Positions 35,346 to 44,838 of a stretch of 64,000 nucleotides of DNA are shown here, in pieces. Location of the stretch: the IMG/VR virus record IMGVR_UViG_3300035698_018653, positions 1 to 64,000 of that record. One strand, given 5' to 3'. The translations under genes and the position numbers were made by a program. The DNA is from a virus. Position 1 is the stretch's first letter. Each line of letters begins with the position of its first letter. The notes under the pieces are model-generated. The model did no database searches and had not been told where the DNA came from. It was given only the letters and a program-made list of their open reading frames with translations.

Positions 35346-35964
35346 AAAAGATACAATTGATTTGATTTATAGGGCCATAGGATTAACAGATAAAAAGTTT
35401 AAAGATATTTCTATCTGTGAATTAGGAAATCAAAATATAAGACATATAGAAAATCTTGATTATCCACATAAAACTGTTCAGTTTCCCGAGTATAGCAAAA
35501 GATATTTTGAGAGATTAGGAATAGGAAAGGTAACTTCAATAGATTGGAATGGGAAAGATGGAGCATTAAAATGTGATTTATCAAAACCCTTAAAAATAGA
35601 GAGAGGGTTTGATATAATAACTAATTACGGAACCTCAGAGCATATATCAAATCAGTATGATGTATTTAATAATATACATAATCTAATTGGGTTTGATAGT
35701 TTCATGGTTCATTGTCTGCCTGGCAAAAGTAATGTTTGGAAAAGACATGGTTATTTTTATTATTCAACAGAATTTTTTGAGCACCTAGCAAACGCAATGG
35801 AGTATGAGATTGTTATAAATGAAGTCAGGAGAATTAAATCTTGTATATGCGTTTTGCTAATTAAAAAATATCATTCTCAATTTATGAATAGAGAAAAATT
35901 TAATTTACTATTTAGTACACATACAGAATTAAATGAAAAAGGAAAGAAAAAATGGAAGCTGTAA
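35335..35964 (+). CDS. Methyltransferase-like protein, 209 aa
   Basis: ISICELGNQNIR replaces the classical glycine loop. VTSIDWNGKDGALKCDLSKP, ITNYGTSEHI and FMVHCLPGKSNVWKRHGYF follow the order of a Rossmann SAM protein. Weak motifs mean another ligand is possible. It overlaps both neighbours. Confidence 0.5.
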   Translation: MAIRKDTIDLIYRAIGLTDKKFKDISICELGNQNIRHIENLDYPHKTVQFPEYSKRYFERLGIGKVTSIDWNGKDGALKCDLSKPLKIERGFDIITNYGTSEHISNQYDVFNNIHNLIGFDSFMVHCLPGKSNVWKRHGYFYYSTEFFEHLANAMEYEIVINEVRRIKSCICVLLIKKYHSQFMNREKFNLLFSTHTELNEKGKKKWKL

Positions 35965-37169
35965 AATTTGTTAAGGTAGAAAATCCAGAGGAAGGAATAA
36001 AATTACTATTAGATGAGACGGGTAGCTGGCTAGATGAGCTATGTGAAAAGTATGAGAATGTAGAATGGCAAGGAGGACACGATGAAGCAAATTTTTTAAC
36101 AAGTTTTAAAGATTATTATGAGATAACAAAATCAAGTAAAGTATTGGATTTAGCAACTAAGTTTTTTCTTGCTTGGAGAAATTCAGAAGAAATGGATTTT
36201 GAAATAAAAGATATTCATCACGATACAGAGCACTATAGTATTTTTCTTAAATGGTATTATGATATAAGTAAAGATGATTTAGCAAAAGATATTTTAATTA
36301 GATATGCAGAATTTATAATGGAAAATTTTAACGAGAAATTTGGGAGTAATTCTAGCGAATGTGTTAGGTTAATAAAATGTGTTTTAAATGCTTACGAAGT
36401 AACAGAAGATAGAAAATATTATGAATGGGCAAATGAAAAATTACAAGCATATTTTTCTCATTTAGACAACGATATAATTTATTTAAATGAAATAGAAAAA
36501 TATATTGCAGATGGATTAGTAAATACAATGTTTAATGACTATAAAACAACTGGATTGAAATATAAAGAGACAATAAAAAAAATAATTAATCCTTTAATGT
36601 TTGAATTAGATAATTTTTATGCAAATGTAGCAGGGTATTTTATTTTAAAATATATAAAAAAATATAGCTGGAATTTTGAATTATCTAATTCAGTATATGG
36701 AATGATATTAGAGCAATTAGATAATATTAATTTTGGTGATTTAAGTGATTATGAGATGAAGTATGGCAATGAATTATATTTTCATTCTCAAACTGGAATG
36801 AATTTTATTACTTGGGGAAAGCTAGGAAATAGAAAGAAAATGAAATATACTGCTATATATAAAATAGAAGAGAAAAGTAAAGCATGGTTTGATCATTATC
36901 CTAGTGTAGGTGCTTTGATGCTTGGGCATTATATTTCTAAAGATGATAAATATTTAAACAATGCTCTTTCCATAGCTCTAACAAAACTAAAGTTATTTAG
37001 AATAAATAAAATGGATGATGGAAGAACCTCAGCTTGTAGTGCAAATACAATATCTACTGTTTTCAGAGGACACGGCCGAAGTGATGGAATAGGGGATATA
37101 AGTTGTATACTTTCAGATACTGGTGTAAGAAATATAATAAGTAAAGAATTTCAGAAACTAGGAGAATAA
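35952..37169 (+). CDS. Hypothetical 405-aa helical (alpha/alpha barrel-like) protein
   Basis: Not recognised by a firm motif. Repeated helical pairs with aromatic and Trp residues (YYEITKSSKVLDLA, YYEWANEKLQAYF, YPSVGALMLGHYI) suggest an alpha/alpha toroid. That fold is common among glycoside hydrolases, lyases and epimerases. It starts inside the previous gene and abuts the next glycosyltransferase, so a role on the glycan is likely. Confidence 0.5.
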   Translation: MEAVKFVKVENPEEGIKLLLDETGSWLDELCEKYENVEWQGGHDEANFLTSFKDYYEITKSSKVLDLATKFFLAWRNSEEMDFEIKDIHHDTEHYSIFLKWYYDISKDDLAKDILIRYAEFIMENFNEKFGSNSSECVRLIKCVLNAYEVTEDRKYYEWANEKLQAYFSHLDNDIIYLNEIEKYIADGLVNTMFNDYKTTGLKYKETIKKIINPLMFELDNFYANVAGYFILKYIKKYSWNFELSNSVYGMILEQLDNINFGDLSDYEMKYGNELYFHSQTGMNFITWGKLGNRKKMKYTAIYKIEEKSKAWFDHYPSVGALMLGHYISKDDKYLNNALSIALTKLKLFRINKMDDGRTSACSANTISTVFRGHGRSDGIGDISCILSDTGVRNIISKEFQKLGE

Positions 37170-37982
37170 ATGAAAGTGTCAGTAATTATTCCAACATATA
37201 ATAGGCCAGAACTACTTCACAATACCCTCTTGTCTATTTATAATCAAAAAGATAAAGGTGATTATGAAGTAATAGTTCTCATTGACGACGATGACATGTA
37301 TATTAGAAACGCTACAAATGGTACTGTTATTAATTTTATGCTTATTTCAAAATTAAATATAAAAAATTATAACACCTATCTGTATAAAAAGAAAGGGTGG
37401 AGTGTAGAGACTTATCCCGTTAATGTAGGAATACAGAAATCAACAGGTGATATTATAATGCTTAATAGCGCCGATACTATGAGTATATCAAATACGATCA
37501 ATCAGCATAGAAAGTTGCATGAGGAATACGATAAAAAGATTGTAGTAAGCAGTGTATATGCTCAAAGGGAAGAATGTAAAGGAATGAAGCTAGATGAATA
37601 TAATACTTTATCCTTAAAGAAAAGTAGCAGGTGTATTTATTCTGGAATAGGGGTATTGAGCAAGAATGCAGAGATTCTTATAAGAAGAAGAAGATTATAT
37701 ACTTTTCAAATGAGTGTGAGGAAAAAATATCTAATGCAGATAGGTGGAATGGATGAAAGTATTACCGGTTTTTATTATGGTCGTGCAGGGGCAGACCGAG
37801 ATTTGGGCAATAGATTAAAGTTGATAGGGTTGAAACCTGTATTTAGTAAAGATATAATTGCAGTACATCAATATCATGAGTCAGCAACATCTGGGGCAGA
37901 AGCAGGGGAAAGAATGAAAGTAAATAATGATCCAGTAAGAAATAAAAATGTTAAATGGGGAGAGTATCCAAAAAATGTATAA
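37170..37982 (+). CDS. Family 2 glycosyltransferase
   Basis: SVIIPTYNRPELLHNTLLSI (residues 4-23) and the acidic stretch DDDD at 39-42 form the GT-A donor site. MLNSADTM near 95 replaces the usual DxD. A C-terminal segment with GGMDESITGFYYGR resembles the acceptor-domain region. It overlaps the following methyltransferase. Confidence 0.85.
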   Translation: MKVSVIIPTYNRPELLHNTLLSIYNQKDKGDYEVIVLIDDDDMYIRNATNGTVINFMLISKLNIKNYNTYLYKKKGWSVETYPVNVGIQKSTGDIIMLNSADTMSISNTINQHRKLHEEYDKKIVVSSVYAQREECKGMKLDEYNTLSLKKSSRCIYSGIGVLSKNAEILIRRRRLYTFQMSVRKKYLMQIGGMDESITGFYYGRAGADRDLGNRLKLIGLKPVFSKDIIAVHQYHESATSGAEAGERMKVNNDPVRNKNVKWGEYPKNV

Positions 37983-38706
37983 CGAAAAACTATATGACAA
38001 TATAAATTACTTTATTGGTAAGCCTCAAAGTAAAGAGCAAAGACCCTGGGGGCATGGACAATTAAGATACGGAACACAATGCTGCGCTATTGGATATGCA
38101 TTAGGGTATCCTGATTTTGAAAGCGTAAGAGATATTTTAGGGTTTAAAAATAAAGGAAAGGGTATTAAACCAATAGTAGGAGCAAATAAACAAATTGAAA
38201 GATTATGTATGAATAGCAAATATTGTAATAGATTTCCAAATGGTGTTTTGGAAATCGGCGCAGGAAGAGGTGAAATCTCTGTATCAATTGCTTCAAAATG
38301 TTGTAATGTATATTCAATAGAACCAAATGAAAATGCCCTAATATTAGCTTATGATACGAGACAAATTTTTAAAATAGACCTTTATCATCTTGAAAAATAT
38401 TATAATTTAATAAATAAAGATTTAGCCAATGCATTAAAGTATATTGAATGGGATAAAATAGATACAATCATAATGGATGAAACAATAGAACATATTACAG
38501 AAGATGATTTTGAATATTTTCTTTTAGAAGTAAGAAGGAATTTTAAAGGATTGTTTATTATAACAAATTGGATAGATGCACACCCAATAGAATTAAAAGG
38601 TGATTTTCATATAAGAAAAATTGACGATGGCGTATATGATAGACTTTGTAAATATGGTAAAACAATTTATAGGAATGGAAGTCATCTAGTGGTGGAGTAC
38701 AAATGA
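37975..38706 (+). CDS. SAM methyltransferase-like protein
   Basis: ATG at 37975 is preferred because GGGGAGAG lies about 10 bases before it. VLEIGAGRGEISVSIA is the SAM loop, YSIEPNENAL the acidic strand, and IIMDETIEHITEDD follows. The N-terminal 85 residues are an extra domain. The stop overlaps the AsnB-like start (ATGA). Confidence 0.7.
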   Translation: MYNEKLYDNINYFIGKPQSKEQRPWGHGQLRYGTQCCAIGYALGYPDFESVRDILGFKNKGKGIKPIVGANKQIERLCMNSKYCNRFPNGVLEIGAGRGEISVSIASKCCNVYSIEPNENALILAYDTRQIFKIDLYHLEKYYNLINKDLANALKYIEWDKIDTIIMDETIEHITEDDFEYFLLEVRRNFKGLFIITNWIDAHPIELKGDFHIRKIDDGVYDRLCKYGKTIYRNGSHLVVEYK

Positions 38707-40109
38707 TAAGAAAAATATTTGATTTAAATAATCTAAAAGAATGTCAAGAAGTCGAAGGGATAACAGATCTTCTCTTTAAAGATAACCTAAACATAAAAGA
38801 TATAGAGAAGTCAAGGGGCGAGTTTGCAGGTTATTTTGTAAAGAACAATAAAGTATATCTATTTAGAGATAGAGTTGGTGCAAGAAATATTTATTATCGT
38901 TTAATAAAAAACAAGCTGTATGTTTCGACAGACATATGGTGGATAGCAAAACAAATTAAAGCAAAGATAAATGACCTGTATTTATCTTACGAGTATTTTG
39001 AATATCAGGTTCCATTCGGCGCAGCTACAGTTTATGAAGGTATTTTTAAAATTATGCCATCGATTATTAAAAGTTTTTATATTGATGGTGTTGATGAACA
39101 TAGATATTGGAGACTTGATTTTTGGGGAGAATGTGGAGAAGAGTTTAATTCGGGTAGCTTAAATATGATAATTGATGATGCAGTTAGATTTAGAAGAGGT
39201 ATTTTAGCAAGATTGGGGAAAAATTATACTTCATATTTAAGCGGTGGAATAGATTCTAGTTGTGTAACAGAATTATTAAATCCAGAAGAAAGTTTTTCGG
39301 GTATCTATAAAGACGAAGAGTATTCTGAAAAGAGTTTTATAAAAGCATTAAAAAGAAAAACAAATTATGTTGATATTACAGAAAAGGTATTTAAAAATTT
39401 TCTAAAAGATATTTCTAAAATAATGCCTGATCCAATGTGTGGACTAGGTGTTATTTCTCAAGCTATGGTTGCTTGTAAAGCAATGAGTAAGGGATATAAT
39501 TATGCTTTTACGGGAGAAGGTGGGGATGAAATTTTTGGTGGTTATATTTGGAATATGGTTGGAAGTAAATTAGATGAATATTTATTTTTATTAAATGACA
39601 ATAAATATTTTATAAGATATGAAAAAACATTGGAAAAATTTAATAAAGAATTGTTACCGTATTTTGTAGCTATAAGTTTAAATCGGGGAGCAAAAAGACA
39701 TATAGATAATATTCTTGATAGATGGAATTATAAATTGTCTCCTGCAAATAATATGATGAAAATAGCAATTGAAGTTAGTTTACCCGCTATATTAACGGTA
39801 GACGAATGTGTTGGAAAATATACTAGCGTAATGCCTGTATCTCCATTAGTAGACCATAAAATAATTGAGTATGTTGCTTCTGTTGATGATAAAGAAAGAA
39901 ATATAATTCCAAAATATTTTTTAAGGCAATCAATGCAAGGGTGTTTACCAAGTAAGATAATAAATAGATATGATAAGATGGGATTTCCAGTGCCTCACGA
40001 AAAGTGGGATTGGAGCGAGTTTGGATATGACAATATGAGAAGGGAAACGTGGGCCGAATTAAATATAAAAATGTTAAAGGAGAGATTAAATGAACCAGGA
40101 ATTTCTTGA
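38703..40109 (+). CDS. Asparagine synthase-like amidotransferase lacking the glutaminase Cys
   Basis: The ATP-pyrophosphatase domain is intact: LSGGIDSS (180-186), GEGGDEIFGGY (271-281) and a C-terminal YDKMGFPVPHEKW. The N-terminal Ntn domain is shortened. It begins with MIRKIF rather than MCG and picks up the family at GEFAGYF and FRDRVGARNIYYRL. Without the Cys2 nucleophile it cannot split glutamine in the usual way. Such proteins can use ammonia or form other amides, for example on sugar acids. The next three genes are sugar-tailoring enzymes. Confidence 0.82.
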   Translation: MIRKIFDLNNLKECQEVEGITDLLFKDNLNIKDIEKSRGEFAGYFVKNNKVYLFRDRVGARNIYYRLIKNKLYVSTDIWWIAKQIKAKINDLYLSYEYFEYQVPFGAATVYEGIFKIMPSIIKSFYIDGVDEHRYWRLDFWGECGEEFNSGSLNMIIDDAVRFRRGILARLGKNYTSYLSGGIDSSCVTELLNPEESFSGIYKDEEYSEKSFIKALKRKTNYVDITEKVFKNFLKDISKIMPDPMCGLGVISQAMVACKAMSKGYNYAFTGEGGDEIFGGYIWNMVGSKLDEYLFLLNDNKYFIRYEKTLEKFNKELLPYFVAISLNRGAKRHIDNILDRWNYKLSPANNMMKIAIEVSLPAILTVDECVGKYTSVMPVSPLVDHKIIEYVASVDDKERNIIPKYFLRQSMQGCLPSKIINRYDKMGFPVPHEKWDWSEFGYDNMRRETWAELNIKMLKERLNEPGIS

Positions 40110-40893
40110 TAAATATTGTAATTGGAATGGATTAAAAACAATATTTTTAACCTTTGATATAGATTGGGCACCAGACTATATGATAGAAAATGTAGTAAAA
40201 ATATTAAGCGAGTTTCCAGAGATAAAAGCAACATTTTTTATTACTCATTATGAACAAATATTACAAGAAATATATAAGAAATATGAAATTGGTTCTCATA
40301 TAAATCTAGGCAATAAACATTCAAGTGAATATTTCGAGAAAGCAAAAGAATATTTTGATTATCAACATGGCAGAGATATTCTGAAATATACTGGAAATAG
40401 ATTTCATAAATTAAACTACTCTTATGGTGATTTAATTAAATTAAAAAATCTAAACTATCTTTATGATGCTTCTAATTTGAGATTTGGTTGTGAGTATCTT
40501 ATTCCAAATTTAATGATCGAGACAGAACTTGTTTTAATTCCTTATTTTTGGGAAGATGGAATTCATGAAAACATAAAGACAAGAAATATTTATTGGAGTA
40601 GAAATAATATATGGGAAGGCAAAGGGTTAAGGGTTTTAAATTTTCATCCATTGAATTTATATTTAAATAATTCTGACAGTGGGTTAAGAGTGCAATTTTT
40701 AAAGGACATTAAAGATTGTAATATTAATTTATTAGATTGCCCTAAAGAATTAGCAGATCAATACGTTAATAACGAAAGTGTAACACATAAGATGTGTGAT
40801 AATTTTAAAGAGTGGTTACAAAAGATAAGGGATGAAAAAATTAATACTTATACTTTAGGCGAATTAGCAAAAGCCTTTAAGGAGAGTATATGA
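40090..40893 (+). CDS. NodB-type polysaccharide deacetylase-like protein
   Basis: TFDIDWAPDY (Asp23, Asp25) corresponds to motif 1 (TFDDG). KATFFITHY and GSHINLGNKH (His70, His77) follow as motif 2. The spacing between the His residues is longer than in the classical HSxxH. LNFHPLNLYL near residue 185 resembles the late His motif. The likely role is removal of an acetyl group from an amino sugar before the formyltransferase step. It overlaps neighbours on both sides. Confidence 0.65.
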   Translation: MNQEFLDKYCNWNGLKTIFLTFDIDWAPDYMIENVVKILSEFPEIKATFFITHYEQILQEIYKKYEIGSHINLGNKHSSEYFEKAKEYFDYQHGRDILKYTGNRFHKLNYSYGDLIKLKNLNYLYDASNLRFGCEYLIPNLMIETELVLIPYFWEDGIHENIKTRNIYWSRNNIWEGKGLRVLNFHPLNLYLNNSDSGLRVQFLKDIKDCNINLLDCPKELADQYVNNESVTHKMCDNFKEWLQKIRDEKINTYTLGELAKAFKESI

Positions 40894-41819
40894 ATTTAGC
40901 GGTAGCCGGTAATCAGTGGATAACGAAGTATTTAATTGATAGGTTAATAGAAGTAAATTTAAAACCTAGCCTTATAATTAATTTAGATTCTAATTTTAAA
41001 AATATAAGTGGCTATTGTGATTTTTCAGACGGTAGCCCATATATATCTATTTATGACGAAATAAAATTGTATAGTCCAAAAAGTTATTCTTTAAAAAACG
41101 ATAAAGAATTATTATCTTGCGATATTGATATACTACTTGTCTTTGGTTGGCAAAGATTAATTCCCGAATGGCTAATAGATCACTGTAAGCTTGGAGCGTT
41201 TGGAGTACATGGATCAATTCATGAATTACCAGACGGAAGAGGTAGAGCTGTGTTTAATTGGACATTAATAAATGAATGCTATGATTATTATCATACTTTT
41301 AAAATGTATATGTTAAAGCTTAATAAAAATATTGATGATGGAGAAATAGTTGACAAAAGAGAATTTGATCTTTTAGAAACAGACAATATTAAAACCCTTT
41401 ATCATAAAAATTGTATCGTATCGAGTGATATGTTTATAGAGAATATCCCAAAGATAATTAATAGTACAGTAAAATACAAAGAACAGCCAAAAAGAAAAAA
41501 AGAAAAGACACTTTATTATGAAAAAAGAACACCGGAACAAAGTCAAATAAATTGGGAAAATTCTGCCCATTCAATACTTTATTTTATAAAAGCATTAACT
41601 GACCCTTACCCTAATGCTTTTAGTTATATAAAGGACAACATAATAAAAATAAAAAAAGCGTCAGGTTTTGATAGCAGAATAAAGTTTAAGGGTAATGTTG
41701 GTGAAGTTGTAGATGTATTTCCAGATGGAGAATTTTTAGTAATAACAGAAGAGTTCCCTATTTATATAGAAGAGTATAGTTATAATGGTAAAATTAAAAA
41801 AGGAGATGTATTAAGGTGA
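40890..41819 (+). CDS. Formyltransferase (sugar N-formyltransferase-like)
   Basis: The N10-formyl-THF transferase fold: LLVFGWQRLIPEWLI, then GVHGSIHELPDGRG with catalytic His107, then NIDDGEIVDKREF with Asp150. The catalytic Asn two residues before the His is Gly here. A C-terminal OB-like domain has GEVVDVFPDGEFLV. Following a deacetylase, it would formylate a free amine on a sugar; that substrate is inferred. Confidence 0.78.
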   Translation: MNLAVAGNQWITKYLIDRLIEVNLKPSLIINLDSNFKNISGYCDFSDGSPYISIYDEIKLYSPKSYSLKNDKELLSCDIDILLVFGWQRLIPEWLIDHCKLGAFGVHGSIHELPDGRGRAVFNWTLINECYDYYHTFKMYMLKLNKNIDDGEIVDKREFDLLETDNIKTLYHKNCIVSSDMFIENIPKIINSTVKYKEQPKRKKEKTLYYEKRTPEQSQINWENSAHSILYFIKALTDPYPNAFSYIKDNIIKIKKASGFDSRIKFKGNVGEVVDVFPDGEFLVITEEFPIYIEEYSYNGKIKKGDVLR

Positions 41820-42745
41820 AAATATTGATTACCGGAAACGCTGGCTTCATCGGAAGTAATATAGCGGATAGATTAATAGAAGAAGTACATAAAGTTGCCG
41901 GAGTAGATAATTTTTTAACTGGCAATATTGAAAATATAAATGAAAAAGTACATCAATATTATTATTCTTTAACAGATGAAAAACAAATGGATATTGTTTT
42001 TAGAAATTTTAAACCGGAAATGGTTTTCCATTGTGCTGCCTCTTATAATGATGCAGATAATTGGAATAGAGATATAGAAACAAATTGTGTTGGAACTTCA
42101 AATATAGTAAAGTGTTGTCAGAAGTACAATGTTAAAAAATTAGTTTATTTCCAAACAGCTTTATGCTATGGGGATTTTATTGAGCAACCAATAACCTTAA
42201 GTCACCCAATCAATCCTACAAGATGTTCTTATGCTATCACTAAAACAACGGCAGAGCAAATAATTGATATGAGCGGAATACCTTGCCTTACTTTTAGAAT
42301 GGCAAATGTTTATGGGCCGAGGCATTTGAGCAGCTGTATTCCCACTTTCTATTTAAAGCTAAAGAATAGAGAAAAAACCATTATTACAAATACCAAAAGA
42401 TCATTCGTATATATTTCAGACTTAGTTGATTTAATCGTTAAAACAATGGACAGTAAGATTACTGGCGTTTATCATTTATCTACATTACAAGAGGTTTCTA
42501 TTAAATTTATATTTGAAGCTATGGCAGAATTGATGAATATAGACATAAGAGATATTGAAGTTAATTATCAAGAGCCAAAAGAAGATAATGTAAAAACAAT
42601 ATTGCTTGATAATTTAAAAACAAAAATGGATTTTTCTGACTGGTACCCTAAAGTTGGCATAATAGATGGGTTAAAAAGATCAATAGAGTGGTATAATAAA
42701 AATAAATTTGATAAAACATTTACTCATTTGAAGTTAGGGAAATAA
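41816..42745 (+). CDS. NAD-dependent nucleotide-sugar epimerase/dehydratase
   Basis: Extended SDR with GNAGFIG at 7-13, FHCAASYND, TALCYGD and the catalytic SYAITKT (YxxxK). It also has FRMANVYGPRHLS and RSFVYISDLVDLIV, all in family order. GTG start inside the previous stop. It probably makes or interconverts the nucleotide sugar used in this block. Confidence 0.85.
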   Translation: MKILITGNAGFIGSNIADRLIEEVHKVAGVDNFLTGNIENINEKVHQYYYSLTDEKQMDIVFRNFKPEMVFHCAASYNDADNWNRDIETNCVGTSNIVKCCQKYNVKKLVYFQTALCYGDFIEQPITLSHPINPTRCSYAITKTTAEQIIDMSGIPCLTFRMANVYGPRHLSSCIPTFYLKLKNREKTIITNTKRSFVYISDLVDLIVKTMDSKITGVYHLSTLQEVSIKFIFEAMAELMNIDIRDIEVNYQEPKEDNVKTILLDNLKTKMDFSDWYPKVGIIDGLKRSIEWYNKNKFDKTFTHLKLGK

Positions 42746-42746
42746 A

Positions 42747-43217
42747 ATGGAAGGCTTATATTTTGGTTTGATGGACAACTTTGTTATGATAATTGGTGCT
42801 TTTTTTGGTTTGAATTTGGAGAGACTTTTTTCAAAAAGAGACAATGGATTGGGGGCGGTTATAGGTGCGGGGATAGGGAATGCTATTTCAGACTTTTTAG
42901 GTGGTGTAGTAGAGGGCAATATGTCACTAGCCTATGGAACTGCACTTGGGTGCATGCTTTGTTTAGCGATTATTCCACTTTTTGTTATTATTATTAGATT
43001 TAAAAAACCATCTGCGATAGCTGAATATAGATTTCAGTTAGATAAAGATTTATTTATAACGGCAAAAGAAAAAAGAATAAAAGGCAATGAAGGAAAAACA
43101 ATAGAGAACACTACAAGATACATTTTGTCAATTTTGTTTTCAAAAATATTGATACATAAAGAAAAGCATGAAAGAGTAAATGTATTAACCCTATGTCAAA
43201 AGGAGAAGATAAAGTGA
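42747..43217 (+). CDS. Membrane protein, 156 aa
   Basis: Hydrophobic segments at about residues 8-25, 35-53 and 62-85, Gly-rich (GLGAVIGAGIGNAISDFLGG), followed by a basic soluble tail. The first half resembles small phage membrane proteins with a GLxDNxVMIxGA start. Function unknown. It ends in a GTGA overlap with the next gene. Confidence 0.6.
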   Translation: MEGLYFGLMDNFVMIIGAFFGLNLERLFSKRDNGLGAVIGAGIGNAISDFLGGVVEGNMSLAYGTALGCMLCLAIIPLFVIIIRFKKPSAIAEYRFQLDKDLFITAKEKRIKGNEGKTIENTTRYILSILFSKILIHKEKHERVNVLTLCQKEKIK

Positions 43218-43465
43218 TATACTTGATAGGGTTTGGATGTTTTTTATTGGGGTATATACTTTCATCTATAAGGTGTATTATATGGTATAATAAATTAATT
43301 AATAAACAGGGAAAGCGCTTTGAAGGGGTAATGAAAAAAGTAGTTTGTCCACATATATCGCCAAGAATAGGTGATGGAGAACAATATTGTTGTGACCAAC
43401 AAAAGAAATTAACCGGAACACATCATATGCTTGATGATAATAAATGGATATATTTAATTAATTAA
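43214..43465 (+). CDS. Small membrane-anchored Cys protein, 83 aa
   Basis: GTG at 43214 overlaps the previous stop and follows AAAAGGAG; an ATG 21 bases upstream in the same frame lacks a ribosome site. An N-terminal hydrophobic segment (residues 2-20) is followed by VCPHIS and YCCDQQ near the C-terminus. Not recognised. Confidence 0.5.
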   Translation: MIYLIGFGCFLLGYILSSIRCIIWYNKLINKQGKRFEGVMKKVVCPHISPRIGDGEQYCCDQQKKLTGTHHMLDDNKWIYLIN

Positions 43466-43477
43466 GGAGAAGATAAA

Positions 43478-43633
43478 ATGAGCAATAACGAAAAAGATTT
43501 AGAAAAGATTTTTGAAGGGCTTTGGAAGGATAAACTGTTTGATAAATGGTTTAATGGTGGAAATACAAAGGCAAAAGATATTTGTAAAAAGTCTTTTATG
43601 TTTGGTGTAAAATTAAAGGAGAAAAAAGAATAA
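43478..43633 (+). CDS. Hypothetical protein, 51 aa
   Basis: ATG after AAGGAG at good spacing; the stop overlaps the next ATG (TAATG). A charged, aromatic, helical mini-protein (IFEGLWKDKLFDKWF). Not recognised. Confidence 0.55.
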   Translation: MSNNEKDLEKIFEGLWKDKLFDKWFNGGNTKAKDICKKSFMFGVKLKEKKE

Positions 43634-44601
43634 TGAATTTTGTAAATGTCTCTGACACAATGGTTGGTGTAAAAGACGGAAAGAATATTACAAATTTTCC
43701 AGGCATATATCCGTTCTTTGACGAAAGAAATAAGTTTACTAACATAATTGGTGTCGGGAATAAAAACGGAATAGATAAAAATATTGATTTGCTAAAAATA
43801 AAAAAAGTATTTAAAGGGTGTAAGTTTGTTTTTAATGGTCGTCTTGCTTCTTACCTAATAAAGAACTGGGATTTTATAGTTTCTAATTTTGATGGTATTA
43901 TGGGTGCGGAGTTAAATAAAAATCATCCGAAGTCATTGAATATGGTTCATTCTTCCATGGCACGAAGCATGCCATATAAGGGTTTTTATTGGGAACCAAC
44001 AAACGAAAAAAAGGATTTTGATTTTAGTATCTTATCTAAAATAAATGATTATAAGAATAAGAGATGGGGGCGTTGTTTAAAATTAATTGATATTCTCTGC
44101 ACCTCCAAGCTTAAGGGCATACTTATAACGCAAAGTGGTGATTTAAATAAGGTTTCAGAGCTGAAACAGCACGTTAAGAGCGGATATTTAAAGATATCTA
44201 ATAATATAGACGAAAGAGAGTTTCACAGGCTTCACAACAGGGCTAGAGTCGGTATATTCCCAAATACACTGGATAGCTTTCCCAAGCATATGATAGAGAG
44301 TATACTTTCAAATAAGCCAATAATATTTTCGTCTGATTTAACTATGGGCAAAGAGATTGCGTTAGAGTTTGGTATAAAGCTAAATTTTGACAATAGAAGA
44401 TCTTATAAGAGAGTAAAGACTTTTTTGAGAGAGGGATATAAAGAATATACTACAAATAGGATAAAATATATTTGGAAGTATTCATTTGAAAGCGTATCTG
44501 CTTTTTGGGCTTCTGAAATTAATAGATTATTTAAAACAAAATTTAAAAGAGTTTATATGTTTAATCATTATCAAAGGTTAAAGGAAAATAAATTGATATG
44601 A
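43633..44601 (+). CDS. Glycosyltransferase-like protein, GT-B
   Basis: Two-domain GT-B appearance. GILITQSGD starts the second domain. RARVGIFPNTLDSFPKHMIES, ILSNKPIIFSSD and EIALEFGIKL form the donor-site region. Starts on the stop of the preceding mini-gene. Confidence 0.62.
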   Translation: MNFVNVSDTMVGVKDGKNITNFPGIYPFFDERNKFTNIIGVGNKNGIDKNIDLLKIKKVFKGCKFVFNGRLASYLIKNWDFIVSNFDGIMGAELNKNHPKSLNMVHSSMARSMPYKGFYWEPTNEKKDFDFSILSKINDYKNKRWGRCLKLIDILCTSKLKGILITQSGDLNKVSELKQHVKSGYLKISNNIDEREFHRLHNRARVGIFPNTLDSFPKHMIESILSNKPIIFSSDLTMGKEIALEFGIKLNFDNRRSYKRVKTFLREGYKEYTTNRIKYIWKYSFESVSAFWASEINRLFKTKFKRVYMFNHYQRLKENKLI

Positions 44602-44834
44602 ACAAATTTAAAAAGTGTTGTGATTGCGGAACGTACGAGCATCAAGTATTAATGCCAATTAAGGGTAGGGTTCAGGGAATAGATTTATGTATATCTCATA
44701 TAGTTGCCGCCTTAAATGCCGGTAATGTAATAACAGAAGCTTCTTGTTGCGGACACGGTAAAATAGACGGAAGTATAATTTTAGAGGATGGAAGGGAATT
44801 AGTGATTAAGAAATGGAAAAAAGGAATAAATTAA
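44598..44834 (+). CDS. Conserved-type phage Cys protein, 78 aa
   Basis: CCDCG at residues 7-11 and CCGHGKIDGSIILEDGREL near 50-68 resemble a small phage family with a CGHG...DGR signature and no known function. A Cys/His metal site is likely. Overlaps the preceding glycosyltransferase by ATGA. Confidence 0.6.
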   Translation: MNKFKKCCDCGTYEHQVLMPIKGRVQGIDLCISHIVAALNAGNVITEASCCGHGKIDGSIILEDGRELVIKKWKKGIN

Positions 44835-44838
44835 TATT

